Assembly: GCA_017546785.1 (NCBI GenBank) | Contig: JAFYRW010000001.1 | Coordinates: 1-50,820 of the forward strand | Source of the DNA: Bacteroidaceae bacterium | GTDB lineage: Bacteria > Bacteroidota > Bacteroidia > Bacteroidales > Bacteroidaceae | Length of the DNA: 50,820 bases | Direction of reading: 5' to 3' | Shown: positions 17,040 to 26,109 of the stretch, piece by piece | How the letters are laid out: each line of letters starts with the position of its first letter | Position numbering within the stretch: the first letter of the stretch is position 1 | Made by a program: the position numbers and the translations under genes | The notes under the pieces: generated by a model | What the model saw: only the letters and a program-made list of their open reading frames with translations | Told to the model about the DNA's origin: nothing | Databases searched by the model: none

Positions 17040-17525
17040 TCACTTTTTCAGTTTTTCGAGCAATAATTCCAATACTTTCTCCACAGTAGCATTGATATTC
17101 GCAAGGCGACCATTATCAACAAGTTGCAACAATTTAGTATAGACAGTTTCTCCAACCGCGACAGCCACCCACACTGTTCCCACCGGTTTTTCGGGAGTTC
17201 CGCCCGAGGGACCTGCTATTCCCGACGTTGCAACGGCACAATCGCAGCGTATCGCACTCTTTGCTCCAAGAGCCATTTCCCTAACAACAGGCTCGCTCAC
17301 CGCGCCGTAATTCTCAAGCGTCTCGTGCGCAACGCCCAGCAGCCGCTCTTTTATCTCATTGGAATAGGCAACAACACCACCTTTGAATATATCGCTGCTC
17401 CCCGACATTGATGTTATTGCCGCAGCTATCGAGCCTCCGGTGCAGCTCTCAGCAGTAGCAAGCGTCAGAGAACGGGCACGCAAAGCATCATTAACCTTTT
17501 GAGACAACAGCGCAACAGCATCCAT
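17040..17525 (-). CDS. pncC: CinA C-terminal family, nicotinamide-nucleotide amidohydrolase
   Basis: 161 residues, only the CinA C-terminal (PncC) domain; the N-terminal MoCF-like domain of full CinA is absent. Signature TLATAESCTGGSIAAAITSM (about 22-41) with the catalytic serine, then GGVVAYSNEIKERLLGV and TSGIAGPSGGTPEKPVGTVW (about 100-119). Recycles NMN to nicotinate mononucleotide by deamidation. Begins 11 bases after tsaD, so cotranscribed; tsaD-cinA-rpmB order is usual in Bacteroides. Confidence 0.9.
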   Translation of the reverse strand: MDAVALLSQKVNDALRARSLTLATAESCTGGSIAAAITSMSGSSDIFKGGVVAYSNEIKERLLGVAHETLENYGAVSEPVVREMALGAKSAIRCDCAVATSGIAGPSGGTPEKPVGTVWVAVAVGETVYTKLLQLVDNGRLANINATVEKVLELLLEKLKK

Positions 17526-17536
17526 ACACCTTATTA

Positions 17537-18559
17537 TTATATAGTAGTGCGCGAGTATGCGGGAAGATCCATAGGACAGAATTCCCCGTCGAGGAATTTA
17601 TAATAGCCCGCAACACCTATCATCGCAGCATTATCGGTCGTAAAGCCGAATTTAGGGATAAATATCTCCCAGCCGTATCGTTTGGCGTAAGAGGCATAAG
17701 CCTCACGCAAAGCTGTATTTGCCGACACTCCTCCCGATAGAGCAATCCTCTTTATCTTCAATTGCTTAGAAGCCTTATAGAGTTTATCCATAAGAATATC
17801 AACCACAGTAGCCTCGAACGACGCTGCAATATCCTCCTTATGCTTTTCAATATAGTCGGCATCCTCGGCTACCAATTTACGCAGAGTATAAAGAAAAGAG
17901 GTCTTTAAACCACTGAAGCTATAATCAAAGCCAGGAATATGAGGTTTACTAAATTGATAAGCCTTAGGGTTACCTTGACGAGCAAGTTTGTCGATTATAG
18001 GACCACCCGGATAGCCGAGTCCCATAACCTTTGCACATTTATCCATAGCCTCTCCGGCCGCATCATCTATTGTCTGTCCGACAATCTCCATTTCCCTATA
18101 GCTGTTCACCTTTACAATCTGAGAATTTCCGCCCGACACCATAAGACAGAGGAACGGGAATTCGGGTGCCTTATGTTCAACACCATCCTCTTTTATGAAA
18201 TGCGCCAGAATATGTCCCTGAAGATGATTCACCTCAATCATAGGTATTCCCAACGAAGCGGCAAGACCTTTGGCAAACGAAACTCCGACGAGCAGCGAAC
18301 CCATAAGACCAGGGCCGCGCGTAAAAGCAATGGCATTAAGCTGTTCTTTGGTAATACCTGCCTTTTTGAGAGCAGCATCCACCACCGGAACAATATTCAA
18401 TTCGTGAGCACGCGACGCAAGCTCAGGAACCACTCCGCCATACTGTTCGTGCACAGCCTGACTCACCGTCACATTAGATAGGACAACGTCGCAACACATC
18501 ACCGCAGCCGATGTATCATCACACGACGACTCAATAGCCAATATATATACTTTTTCCAT
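17537..18559 (-). CDS. tsaD: tRNA threonylcarbamoyladenosine transferase TsaD
   Basis: 340 residues from 18559. An in-frame extension to 18838 has no family similarity and would cross a promoter-like box, so it was rejected. ASKHA-fold motifs: LAIESSCDDTS (about 6-16), GGVVPELASRAHE, the metal-binding NHLQGHILA (two His about 110-114), GGPGG-type loop GYPGGPIID, LSGGVSAN, and FTTDNAAMIG with the metal-binding Asp near 303. Transfers threonylcarbamoyl to A37 of ANN-decoding tRNAs; essential in most bacteria. First gene of tsaD-pncC. Confidence 0.95.
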   Translation of the reverse strand: MEKVYILAIESSCDDTSAAVMCCDVVLSNVTVSQAVHEQYGGVVPELASRAHELNIVPVVDAALKKAGITKEQLNAIAFTRGPGLMGSLLVGVSFAKGLAASLGIPMIEVNHLQGHILAHFIKEDGVEHKAPEFPFLCLMVSGGNSQIVKVNSYREMEIVGQTIDDAAGEAMDKCAKVMGLGYPGGPIIDKLARQGNPKAYQFSKPHIPGFDYSFSGLKTSFLYTLRKLVAEDADYIEKHKEDIAASFEATVVDILMDKLYKASKQLKIKRIALSGGVSANTALREAYASYAKRYGWEIFIPKFGFTTDNAAMIGVAGYYKFLDGEFCPMDLPAYSRTTI

Positions 18560-18925
18560 AAAAGATAGTCCATTGAAGCGCGTCTGAATACGCGCATATT
18601 TATCGGGTGCGAAGATACAATATAATTTCTTTTTCACTAACTTTACCGGGAATAAAGTTTCACTATCTATGCACATTGAAACATTCGGCACATTAGTAAA
18701 CACCCCGCAATTGAGCAAAGGCCAGTTTTTCAACCCATAGACTTTTTGCACGGAAAAAGCCCCGGAGAACACTCTGTAATTCACTTTTTCTGCAGCAGAG
18801 AGACCGACAACCTTTGCAGAAAAGCAGACAAGCAGCACCCAACGGCATTATTATTAAATAAAATATTGCACACGATATACGTTTAATCAAAAAATTCCGT
18901 TAAGATAGAGAACCACGCACAAATA
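18560..18925. other. Divergent intergenic region, tsaD / TonB receptor
   Basis: 366 bases holding the tsaD leader hairpin, a TATCTTCG box (minus strand, 18610-18617) with TTAG 19 bases upstream as a weak promoter for tsaD, and no good promoter for the receptor: only TACGTTTA at 18878-18885, without a -33 box. The in-frame open extension of tsaD through this gap shows no domain. Confidence 0.45.
18578..18595 (-). promoter_or_regulatory. GC-rich hairpin in the tsaD leader
   Basis: Perfect inverted repeat GCGCGT-N6-ACGCGC 19 bases before the tsaD start and just below a -7-like box, in otherwise AT-rich sequence. It would form the 5' part of a short leader. Confidence 0.45.
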
Positions 18926-21313
18926 ATGAGAAGAATAATTACAATAATAGCCCTACTGCTTATATTCACGCCACCCACATTGGCGCAGAGTGTTACAATA
19001 AAAGGCAAGGTGACAGACGACAAGCACACCCCCATAGAGATTGCCAACGTGCACGCCGAGGGACAAGCAACCGGAACAATCACCGACCTAAAAGGCAATT
19101 ATATCTTCACCTGTCAGAGCAGCGACAGCCTCGTCATACGATTCTCTATGGTCGGTTACCAGACACGCAAGAAGACACTCAAGAACCCCACCGACACAGT
19201 AACGATAAATGTAGTTCTTCCCCCTATGGATTATGCGCTCGACGGCGTAGAGATTATCGACAATCAGCGTCAGATGGGAAGCACACACAAGATTGAGCTA
19301 CCCAAGAAGATGCGTCTGCTACCCGACGCAAGCGGCAATGGCGTAGAGTCAATAATAGCCACACAGGCAGGAGTAAGCTCACACAGCGAGCTTAGTTCAC
19401 AATATAATGTCCGCGGTGGTAATTTCGATGAGAACAGCGTTTATGTAAATGGCGTAGAGGTATACCGCCCGCTCCTTATAAGAGCAGGACAACAAGAGGG
19501 ACTAAGCTTCCTTAACCCTGATATGGTTGGCAGCATAGCCTTTTCAACCGGAGGATACGAAGCAAAGTACGGCGATGTAATGTCGTCGGTACTCGACGTC
19601 ACCTACAGCAAGCCCACAGAATTCGAAAGTTCTGCTTCGCTAAGCATATTAGGGGCAAACGCATACATTGGAGTAGGTAACAAAAAGTTCAGTTTCACAA
19701 ACTCGTTTCGCTATAAAACCACACGCTACCTTTTGGGCACACTCGACACAAAAGGAGAGTACGACCCCGATTTTATAGATTATCAGACATTTTTAGATTG
19801 GCGTCCCACACAAAAGTTCAATATCAGCTTCATAGGAAATATTTCGCGCAACAGATACAATTTCAAGCCATCGGACCGCCAGACATCTTTTGGAACATTA
19901 GAAGAGGTACGCGAATTCAAGGTCTATTTCGACGGATGGGAGAAAGATATTTTCCGCACACTGTTCGGTTCTCTGTCGTTCAGCTACACTCCCAACGAAT
20001 ATCACAAGATATCACTCCAGACATCAGCATTCAACAGCAACGAGCAGGAGACATACGACATTACAGGAGAGTATTGGATAGACGACATTGAGGCCGATGA
20101 AAGCAAGAGCATAGGACAATACCGCGAGCACGCACGCAACTATCTGCAAGCGAATATTGCCACGGCATCGTTGAATGGAGTACATTTCCTTAAATCACAC
20201 GACATTCGCTGGGGTATTATGTGGAAGGGAGAGTATGTAAACGAAAAGCAGCGAGAATGGGAGATGCGCGACTCTGCCGGATACAATATTCCCCACACAG
20301 GAAATTCACTTAACCCCATTTACAGCCTTACATCAAAGACAACAACCAGCAACAATCACATAAAGTTGTATGCACAGGACACATACAAATTCAACAGTAA
20401 TATTGGATTATTATCAATAAACGCCGGCGCTCGCCTGACATATTGGGATTGGAACAACGAGCTATTATTCTCGCCGCGAGCATCAATAGGACTAATCCCC
20501 AAATTCAACGACGACCTTACCTTCCGTTTATCGAGCGGCGTCTACTATCAGGTTCCTTTCTACAAAGAGCTGCGCGACACTGTAACGGCCAACGGAATAA
20601 CAACCGTTGTACTAAACAAAAACATAAAATCGCAACGCTCGATACACGTTGTTCTTGGTGGCGACTACCAATTCCGATTGTTCAATCGCAATTTCAAATT
20701 TACCGCTGAGGCCTACTACAAGAAGTTAGATAACCTTATCCCCTACAATATCGATAATGTACGCGTGGTATACTATGGCGAGAATTGCGCACACGGCTAC
20801 GCAACAGGACTCGACCTTAAGCTCTTCGGAGAATTTGTCCCAGGAGCCGACTCGTGGCTGACATTCTCCATTATGGACACAAAGGAGAAGATAAACGGTG
20901 GCGACTGGTTGCCTCGCCCTACCGACCAAAGATTCAACGCGTCGCTCTATTTTACGGACTTTTTCCCAGGAACCGACCGATGGAAGATGAGCCTGCGCGC
21001 AGTATACGCCGACGGCCTTCCCTTTGGACCGCCTCACACCGGACGCGAGGAGCACATATTCCGCGCACCCGCCTATAAGCGCGTCGATATTGGAATGTCC
21101 TACCGCTTGTTAGACAACGAGGAGCGTCGCATACACTACGGCGCAGGAAAATACTTTAAGAATATTTGGTTGGGAATAGACGCGTTTAACCTTTTCAGTA
21201 TAAACAATGTAAACTCCTACTATTGGGTTACAGACATTTACAATCAATATTTTGCCGTTCCCAACTATCTCACCGGACTGCTTATTAATGCCAGAATACT
21301 TATAGAATTATAG
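18926..21313 (+). CDS. TonB-dependent outer membrane receptor with carboxypeptidase-like N-domain
   Basis: 795 residues. Signal peptide about 1-20 (ending TLAQS); a CarboxypepD_reg-like beta domain (about 23-110, TIKGKVTDDKHTPIEIANV); plug domain (about 120-225) with YNVRGGNFDENSVYVNG and the GGYEAKYGDV motif; then a 22-strand beta-barrel ending in LINARILIEL. No SusD lipoprotein, TonB or ligand-specific gene is adjacent, so the substrate is unknown; a nutrient or metal chelate receptor is likely. It is convergent with the Spy-like gene, with a shared terminator. Confidence 0.87.
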   Translation: MRRIITIIALLLIFTPPTLAQSVTIKGKVTDDKHTPIEIANVHAEGQATGTITDLKGNYIFTCQSSDSLVIRFSMVGYQTRKKTLKNPTDTVTINVVLPPMDYALDGVEIIDNQRQMGSTHKIELPKKMRLLPDASGNGVESIIATQAGVSSHSELSSQYNVRGGNFDENSVYVNGVEVYRPLLIRAGQQEGLSFLNPDMVGSIAFSTGGYEAKYGDVMSSVLDVTYSKPTEFESSASLSILGANAYIGVGNKKFSFTNSFRYKTTRYLLGTLDTKGEYDPDFIDYQTFLDWRPTQKFNISFIGNISRNRYNFKPSDRQTSFGTLEEVREFKVYFDGWEKDIFRTLFGSLSFSYTPNEYHKISLQTSAFNSNEQETYDITGEYWIDDIEADESKSIGQYREHARNYLQANIATASLNGVHFLKSHDIRWGIMWKGEYVNEKQREWEMRDSAGYNIPHTGNSLNPIYSLTSKTTTSNNHIKLYAQDTYKFNSNIGLLSINAGARLTYWDWNNELLFSPRASIGLIPKFNDDLTFRLSSGVYYQVPFYKELRDTVTANGITTVVLNKNIKSQRSIHVVLGGDYQFRLFNRNFKFTAEAYYKKLDNLIPYNIDNVRVVYYGENCAHGYATGLDLKLFGEFVPGADSWLTFSIMDTKEKINGGDWLPRPTDQRFNASLYFTDFFPGTDRWKMSLRAVYADGLPFGPPHTGREEHIFRAPAYKRVDIGMSYRLLDNEERRIHYGAGKYFKNIWLGIDAFNLFSINNVNSYYWVTDIYNQYFAVPNYLTGLLINARILIEL

Positions 21314-21334
21314 CAACAGAATTGTATATAACAA

Positions 21335-21366
21335 TTACGGGCGCATAGATTCCTATGCGCCCGTAA
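21335..21366. terminator. Bidirectional terminator, TonB receptor / Spy-like gene
   Basis: Perfect 14-bp GC-rich inverted repeat (arms 21335-21348 and 21353-21366, four-base loop) between two convergent genes. U-tracts are weak on both sides. Confidence 0.8.
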
Positions 21367-21387
21367 CATATTCAGTAAACTAAAATA

Positions 21388-21945
21388 TCAAGGTCTTTTA
21401 TCGGGAATAATATCGGTAGCATTTCTCACTGAATCCTGCGGCCAGAAGAATGTACCGTCGTACGATTGACGATGATGGGGAAACATTCGCACACGATAAG
21501 AACTATTTCTTGTTCTTGTACTTCTACGATCGTCGCTATTCTTTTCAGCCTCCATTCTCGACTCCAAAGAGTAGAAAGCCTCCAACTGTCGCGGAGAGAG
21601 AATCTTTGAGAATTTCTCAAGATATTTTATTTTAATCTTAGCACATTTCTCCTCTAGCTTAAAAGACTCTTTCAGAACCTTCATACGTTCAGCATCGTTT
21701 TTAGGCTCCACTTTCATCTCTTGGGGAGTAGCTGCGGCAATATCTTCCACATACTGACTATAGAGAGAAGCGAATTTCTTGCAATCCGACTCTTTGAGCA
21801 TAAGCCTATCCTCCATTACCTTGACCATAGCATCGATACGCTGTTGCTCGCTATTTTTCTCTTCACTTTTAGCTTCTGTCTGTGCCGACATACTACCCGA
21901 TAATGCCAACAAGAAAAGTGCCAAACAAAGAACCGTCTTTTTCAT
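21388..21945 (-). CDS. Spy/CpxP-like periplasmic helical protein, unknown function
   Basis: 185 residues from 21945 (start at 21951 also possible). Signal peptide about 1-21 (ending GSMSAQ). The mature part is highly charged and helical, with two paired-helix segments (about 30-75 and 85-130); the LSPRQLEAFYSLESRMEAE stretch resembles the LTxxQ motif of Spy/CpxP chaperones and of small Bacteroidetes envelope proteins. The tail is Arg/Ser-rich then ends with a proline- and aromatic-rich segment. Probably an envelope stress or chaperone protein; inferred from fold type only. Confidence 0.6.
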   Translation of the reverse strand: MKKTVLCLALFLLALSGSMSAQTEAKSEEKNSEQQRIDAMVKVMEDRLMLKESDCKKFASLYSQYVEDIAAATPQEMKVEPKNDAERMKVLKESFKLEEKCAKIKIKYLEKFSKILSPRQLEAFYSLESRMEAEKNSDDRRSTRTRNSSYRVRMFPHHRQSYDGTFFWPQDSVRNATDIIPDKRP

Positions 21946-21980
21946 AATCAATGAATTATTGTAATTAACAATATACTATC

Positions 21981-22010
21981 CAAATATAGATAAAGATTGG
22001 ACCACGCAAT
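21981..22010 (-). promoter_or_regulatory. Promoter of the Spy-like gene
   Basis: TATATTTG on the minus strand (plus-strand 21981-21988), exact -7, with ATTG (plus-strand CAAT 22007-22010) 18 bases upstream. Confidence 0.5.
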
Positions 22011-22018
22011 ATAAAAAA

Positions 22019-22054
22019 GTTCGGACTACCCCACACAAAGGAGCAGCCCGAACA
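22019..22054 (-). terminator. Terminator of the FKBP lipoprotein gene
   Basis: Imperfect hairpin with a GTTCGG/CCGAAC base and further pairing above it, followed on the minus strand by a T6 run, just past the stop. Confidence 0.7.
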
Positions 22055-22058
22055 TATA

Positions 22059-23141
22059 TTATTCTGCAGACTCAGGAATCTCTACATCCAAAAGCTCAAC
22101 ATCGAAACGAAGCGCCTCGTTAGGACCAATCAATTGTCCGGCACCTCTCTCGCCGTAAGCTAGCTCAGCAGGAATCCAAAGAACAATCTTACCACCCTTA
22201 CCTACAAGCTGCAAGCCTTCGCCCCAGCCTTTTATCACGCCGTTCAAGGGGAATTTAATAGGCTCATCCTTGTCGTAGTCGTTAGGACGGTACATCTTCA
22301 ACATTTTCTGACGCTCAGCGGGCATATCAGCGTAACGAGAAGCATCGAACACAACGCCCTTACGTGTAGAACCCTTGTAGTGAACCTCTACAACATTGTC
22401 GAGAGCAACAGGCTTAACCGACATATCACCGGGCTCTACCACCTTGTACAACAAGCCAGACTCGGTCTTTTTAACGCCCTTCTCAGACTCAATCTTCTTC
22501 AACCAAGCCTCAGAAGCCTTTTTATTCTCGGCGGGAACCTTTACTGTGAAATATTCCATAATGTAGTTACGAGACTCCTGCTCGGTAATTTTTGTCTCAT
22601 TGTTGTTGTAGTCGTCCCAACCTTTGAACACCCAAACAAGATGCAAGGGAACGTTTCTCTCAACCATATTGTTACCAATATCATAGCCAAAAGCCGAAGA
22701 GATAAGGCTACGCTCCTCCTCACTCTTGAACATTGTCTCGGGGTTAAAGTCAAGCTCGGCGACCTCTGTTACAGTCGAGTCGCCCTGTGCCATCTCATAG
22801 TCTCTCTTCTGACGCATACGCTGAGGAAACTCTGTAGAGAAAAATTTCTGCAAACAGCTTACAGAAGTCTCAGCATTCAGAGTGTCACCATTCACAACAA
22901 GATTCTTACCTGTAAGAGAAGAGGTCTCTATAGCCTTTCTAACAGCATCGTAGTCGAAGCCAAGCACCGACATTTCACGAGCAAGACTCGCTGCAAGATC
23001 AATACCGGTAGCATAAGAAAGAGTATCCATTCTAGAAGAGTTACCCTTAACAATCACACTGTTTGAAGCCTTGTCCGAACAAGAGAAAAGTAACGCAGTG
23101 CACAATGTAAGCACTGCCGACATCATAAACTTTTTCATCAC
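22059..23141 (-). CDS. FKBP-type peptidyl-prolyl isomerase lipoprotein
   Basis: 360 residues. Lipoprotein signal ending LLFSC (C21) then SDKAS. N-terminal helical half (about 35-215) of the FKBP_N type, likely for dimerisation or chaperone activity. C-terminal FKBP domain (about 250-355) with LDNVVEVHYKGSTRKGVVFDAS, FPLNGVIKGWGEGLQLVGKG and IPAELAYGERGAGQLIGP; the active-site aromatic and Asp positions appear kept. Should assist folding of exported proteins, anchored in a membrane. A CCGC/GCGG hairpin lies in the leader about 45 bases upstream (23185-23199). Confidence 0.9.
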   Translation of the reverse strand: MMKKFMMSAVLTLCTALLFSCSDKASNSVIVKGNSSRMDTLSYATGIDLAASLAREMSVLGFDYDAVRKAIETSSLTGKNLVVNGDTLNAETSVSCLQKFFSTEFPQRMRQKRDYEMAQGDSTVTEVAELDFNPETMFKSEEERSLISSAFGYDIGNNMVERNVPLHLVWVFKGWDDYNNNETKITEQESRNYIMEYFTVKVPAENKKASEAWLKKIESEKGVKKTESGLLYKVVEPGDMSVKPVALDNVVEVHYKGSTRKGVVFDASRYADMPAERQKMLKMYRPNDYDKDEPIKFPLNGVIKGWGEGLQLVGKGGKIVLWIPAELAYGERGAGQLIGPNEALRFDVELLDVEIPESAE

Positions 23142-23397
23142 TTAATTTTTAAATATATTTTTAATTATCTTTTTAAAAAGCACCCCGCCAAAAAAGCGGA
23201 ACAGCCGTAAAGGTAGTTAATTTTTACGAATTACAATTTATAATTCCCACCGATATTGGCAAAAGTTGCATTATTTCATAAAACTTAACATTTACGACAA
23301 GCCGAAACGATTTGTGCCGGAAGCAATAAGCCTCCGGCACAAATTTCACGACGGTCGAACCATAGTTCTTTTATCCGACCATAGAATTTATCTTTAC

Positions 23398-25305
23398 TTA
23401 TTTCAAAGAGTCGAGATTCTTCTCGTTGCAGAGAACCTTACCATCGGGAGTATAAAGGTGCTCTATACGATCCTGATAGAATTTCTCAACCTTACCGCGA
23501 ACAACCTTCATAGTACTGTTCATCATACCATTCTGCTCGGTGAACGCCTCGGGAAGAACAGCAAAGCAACTGGGCAACCAACGCTCGGGGAACATTCCTT
23601 CGTGCTCTCCACCCTTCTTGAATTTATCAACGTCGGCCTTTACAAGCTCAAGAGCAGCCTTACGTCCCTCCTCGGTTGTAAGGTCGAGGCCCTTCTCGGC
23701 AAGAGCGCGCTTGATATTATCCTTATTTGGCACCAACAATGCTGTAGTATAAGGAGACTGATTGTTGTAGAGAACAGCCTGATCAATGGTTGAGCAGTAG
23801 CTTACAAAAGCCTCCTCGATGCCCTCAGGGCTATATTTCTCACCATCGGAAGAGATAAGAAGGCTCTTGAAACGTCCCTTTACATAGAGCAATCCCTCGG
23901 GTGACATATATCCAAGGTCGCCGGTGTACAGATAGCCGTCTCGAACGGTGTCGGCTGTCGATTCTGCATTTTTCCAGTAGCCGGCCATAACATTCTCGCC
24001 CTTAACGACAATTTCACCAAGCTCACCAACAGGAAGCTCCTTACCGTCGGAATCACATATTTTAAGTTCGATAGGCTTAACGAGCTTACCGCTTGAACCG
24101 AAACGATAAAGGTCGGGACCGTTAGAAGAGATTACAGGAGTAGCCTCGCTCAATCCGTAACCCTGATACATTGGCATACCAACGCCAAGATAGAAATTCT
24201 GCAGCTCCTTGTCGAGCAAAGCACCACCACCGATGAAAAAGCGAAGCTCTCCACCAAAATTCTCGCGTACCTTACTAAATATAATCTTATCGAAGAGAGC
24301 AACAAGAGGCTTCAGGAAAATACGCCAGCCTTTGCTGTCGAGATTGCTGTCGCCATAATATTTCTGACGGACGCTCATACCTATATTAAATAGTTTCTCG
24401 GTTGTCTTACCCTTTGCACGGATAGCACCCTCGATATTCTTCTTGAAGGTCTTTGCCAACGAAGGCACCGAAAGAATAAAGTGCGGGCGAACCTCCTTGA
24501 TGTTTCCGGGGATATTCTTTAGAGTCTCCAGAGGAGTGCGTCCTACCTGTACTGTCGCAGCAGTAGCTCCGCAAGACATCATTATATAGAATCCTACAAC
24601 GTGAGCAAAGCAGTGGTCGAGAGGCAAAATAATGAGTGTACGCCAAGTCTCGTCAATATCGACAAGAGTCTTTGCCTGCTCAACATTCGCTGTATAGTTA
24701 CGATGAGTAAGCACTACACCCTTAGGATCGGCTGTCGTACCGCTGGTGTATGTAATTGTAGCAATATCGTCGTTTGTAAGAGAGTTTGCCACACTCAGGA
24801 ACTCCTCCATTGAGTGCGACGCAAGGAATTTGTCGCCCATTGCAAGAACATCGGCAAGAAGCATCTCCTTATCCTCGCAAACGTGCTCTCCATTCATAAT
24901 GATAATCTTCTCTACATTCTCAAGTTCATCCTTGATTTTGCGGATTTTCTTAAGCTGGGTAGCAGAAACCATCACATACTTTACGTCGCCGTGCTTAAGA
25001 CGGAAAGTAAGGTCGTTGCTCTCCTCGAGCTTAATAGAAAGGGGTACGTTAGCTGCACCAGCGTAGAACATTGCCAACTCTCCAATAACCCACAGGTTGC
25101 AGCCCTCGCTCAAAAGAGCCATATTATCACCCTTCTGAACGCCAATAGCCTGAAGGCCGGCACCCAAACGATAAACCTGCTCCTGCACCTCTTTGTAGGT
25201 TGTAGGCTTAAAACCCTCTTTTTTGTCTGTCTTCTCCAAGAGGAATGTGTTGTTGGGATACAATTTTACCGATTCCTCAAAAAGATCTACCAGTGTCTTT
25301 TTCAT
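23398..25305 (-). CDS. Long-chain acyl-CoA synthetase (AMP-forming)
   Basis: 635 residues from 25305; an upstream in-frame ATG at 25371 lies beyond the leader hairpin and was rejected. ANL-superfamily motifs: ATP-binding TITYTSGTTADPKGVVLTH (near 190), YQGYGLSEATPVIS (near 365), and YLYTGDLGYMSPEG (near 450), with the C-terminal lid. Activates fatty acids to acyl-CoA through an acyl-adenylate. FadD- or FACS-like, with several near relatives in every Bacteroides genome, so the exact chain length is unclear. Divergent from the propionate operon, and its promoter region contains paired repeats. Confidence 0.88.
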   Translation of the reverse strand: MKKTLVDLFEESVKLYPNNTFLLEKTDKKEGFKPTTYKEVQEQVYRLGAGLQAIGVQKGDNMALLSEGCNLWVIGELAMFYAGAANVPLSIKLEESNDLTFRLKHGDVKYVMVSATQLKKIRKIKDELENVEKIIIMNGEHVCEDKEMLLADVLAMGDKFLASHSMEEFLSVANSLTNDDIATITYTSGTTADPKGVVLTHRNYTANVEQAKTLVDIDETWRTLIILPLDHCFAHVVGFYIMMSCGATAATVQVGRTPLETLKNIPGNIKEVRPHFILSVPSLAKTFKKNIEGAIRAKGKTTEKLFNIGMSVRQKYYGDSNLDSKGWRIFLKPLVALFDKIIFSKVRENFGGELRFFIGGGALLDKELQNFYLGVGMPMYQGYGLSEATPVISSNGPDLYRFGSSGKLVKPIELKICDSDGKELPVGELGEIVVKGENVMAGYWKNAESTADTVRDGYLYTGDLGYMSPEGLLYVKGRFKSLLISSDGEKYSPEGIEEAFVSYCSTIDQAVLYNNQSPYTTALLVPNKDNIKRALAEKGLDLTTEEGRKAALELVKADVDKFKKGGEHEGMFPERWLPSCFAVLPEAFTEQNGMMNSTMKVVRGKVEKFYQDRIEHLYTPDGKVLCNEKNLDSLK

Positions 25306-25322
25306 TTTATTATATTTTTTGC

Positions 25323-25339
25323 AGACGGCAGAGCCGTCT
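25323..25339 (-). promoter_or_regulatory. Leader hairpin of the acyl-CoA synthetase gene
   Basis: Perfect inverted repeat AGACGGC-AGA-GCCGTCT ending 18 bases before the start codon. It could limit ribosome access; nothing else in the leader explains it. Confidence 0.5.
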
Positions 25340-25421
25340 AAATTATTATATTCTACTGCAAACATAGGCAAACAAGCTGTTTGCGCATCGACTTTTGTCT
25401 CTTTTCATAAGGTTTACGTTG

Positions 25422-25452
25422 CAAATATATACAAAAACTTAATAAATGTAAA
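25422..25452 (-). promoter_or_regulatory. Promoter of the acyl-CoA synthetase gene
   Basis: TATATTTG on the minus strand (plus-strand 25422-25429), with TTTA 19 bases upstream (plus-strand TAAA 25449-25452). A second exact -7 box (plus-strand 25359-25366) has no -33 partner. Confidence 0.6.
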
Positions 25453-25524
25453 CTCTTTAACATAAGAGTAAGCTCTTTTGGACAAAAAAATAGAAAATAT
25501 TTCGTCCAATAGCAAATATTGGAC
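25452..25524. promoter_or_regulatory. Clustered inverted repeats, possible operators between acyl-CoA synthetase and propionate genes
   Basis: ACTCTT-N6-AAGAGT (25452-25469) abuts the synthetase -33 box. Further on are TTGGAC (25478-25483) and the palindrome GTCCAATA-N5-TATTGGAC (25504-25524), which together give three TTGGAC half-sites. They lie between two divergent promoters and are not followed by T-runs in a terminator setting, so operators are the better reading. Confidence 0.5.
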
Positions 25525-25598
25525 AATGAACACAAAAGTACTTTTCCCGTCGAGAAGATACAGAGAGCCACAAAGGTTAAAAAAAGGGAACAAAAAGG

Positions 25599-25628
25599 AT
25601 TGGAGTTTCATTTTAAACACTATCTTTG
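25599..25628 (+). promoter_or_regulatory. Promoter of the mce-mmdA operon
   Basis: TATCTTTG at 25621-25628 is an exact -7 box. The -33 candidate is ATTG at 25599-25602, one base off and 18 bases away, slightly short. Confidence 0.55.
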
Positions 25629-25675
25629 CCCACGAAGATTTTTGCAAAAATTATACTATAAAATATAATTGAAAG

Positions 25676-26080
25676 ATGAAAATTTCTAAGATAGAACATT
25701 TAGGAATAGCCGTACAGAGCATCGAGGAGGCACTCCCCTACTACGAGCAGGTTCTCGGCTTTGAGTGCTACAATATAGAAACAGTAGAAGACCAGAAGGT
25801 GCGCACCGCATTCTTGCGAGTGGGCGAGACAAAAATAGAGTTATTGGAGCCGACATCTCCCGACAGCACAATCGCAAAATTCATAGAGAATCGCGGTCAG
25901 GGTATCCATCATATTGCCTATAAGGTTGAGGATGGAGTGGCAAACGCTCTTGCCGAGTGCGAGACAAAGGAGATACGCACCATCGACAAGGCTCCGCGAG
26001 CAGGCGCCGAAGGATTGCAGATAGCATTCCTGCACCCGAAAGCAACACAAGGAGTACTTACCGAGTTCTGCGAAGAATAA
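25676..26080 (+). CDS. mce: Methylmalonyl-CoA epimerase
   Basis: 134 residues of the glyoxalase/VOC fold. Metal ligands seen: H8 in KIEHLGIAV, His in GIHHIAYKV (near 82) and Glu in LTEFCEE at the C-terminus. Interconverts the (R) and (S) forms of methylmalonyl-CoA between the B12-dependent mutase and the decarboxylase in the succinate-to-propionate pathway. First gene of the operon, 29 bases before mmdA. Confidence 0.93.
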   Translation: MKISKIEHLGIAVQSIEEALPYYEQVLGFECYNIETVEDQKVRTAFLRVGETKIELLEPTSPDSTIAKFIENRGQGIHHIAYKVEDGVANALAECETKEIRTIDKAPRAGAEGLQIAFLHPKATQGVLTEFCEE

Positions 26081-26109
26081 TAGTCCAACAATCGACAAAA
26101 CATACAATT

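Larger units (their letters stand above)
25306..25675. other. Divergent intergenic region, acyl-CoA synthetase / mce
   Basis: 370 bases with a promoter for each side, the synthetase leader hairpin and the clustered inverted repeats listed separately. No coding frame is supported. Confidence 0.6.

Noticed and set aside
18560-18838. In-frame 93-codon N-terminal extension of tsaD
   Set aside because: No family similarity, crosses a leader hairpin and a -7-like box, and the true TsaD start MEKVYILAIESS is clear at 18559.
18926-21313. SusC/SusD polysaccharide utilisation locus
   Set aside because: The receptor has no SusD partner and no linked glycan enzymes; the GH35 and GH20 genes lie 9 kb away on each side in other units.
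25957-26109. Upstream in-frame start for mmdA
   Set aside because: It would overlap most of mce in another frame; the family N-terminus starts at 26110.
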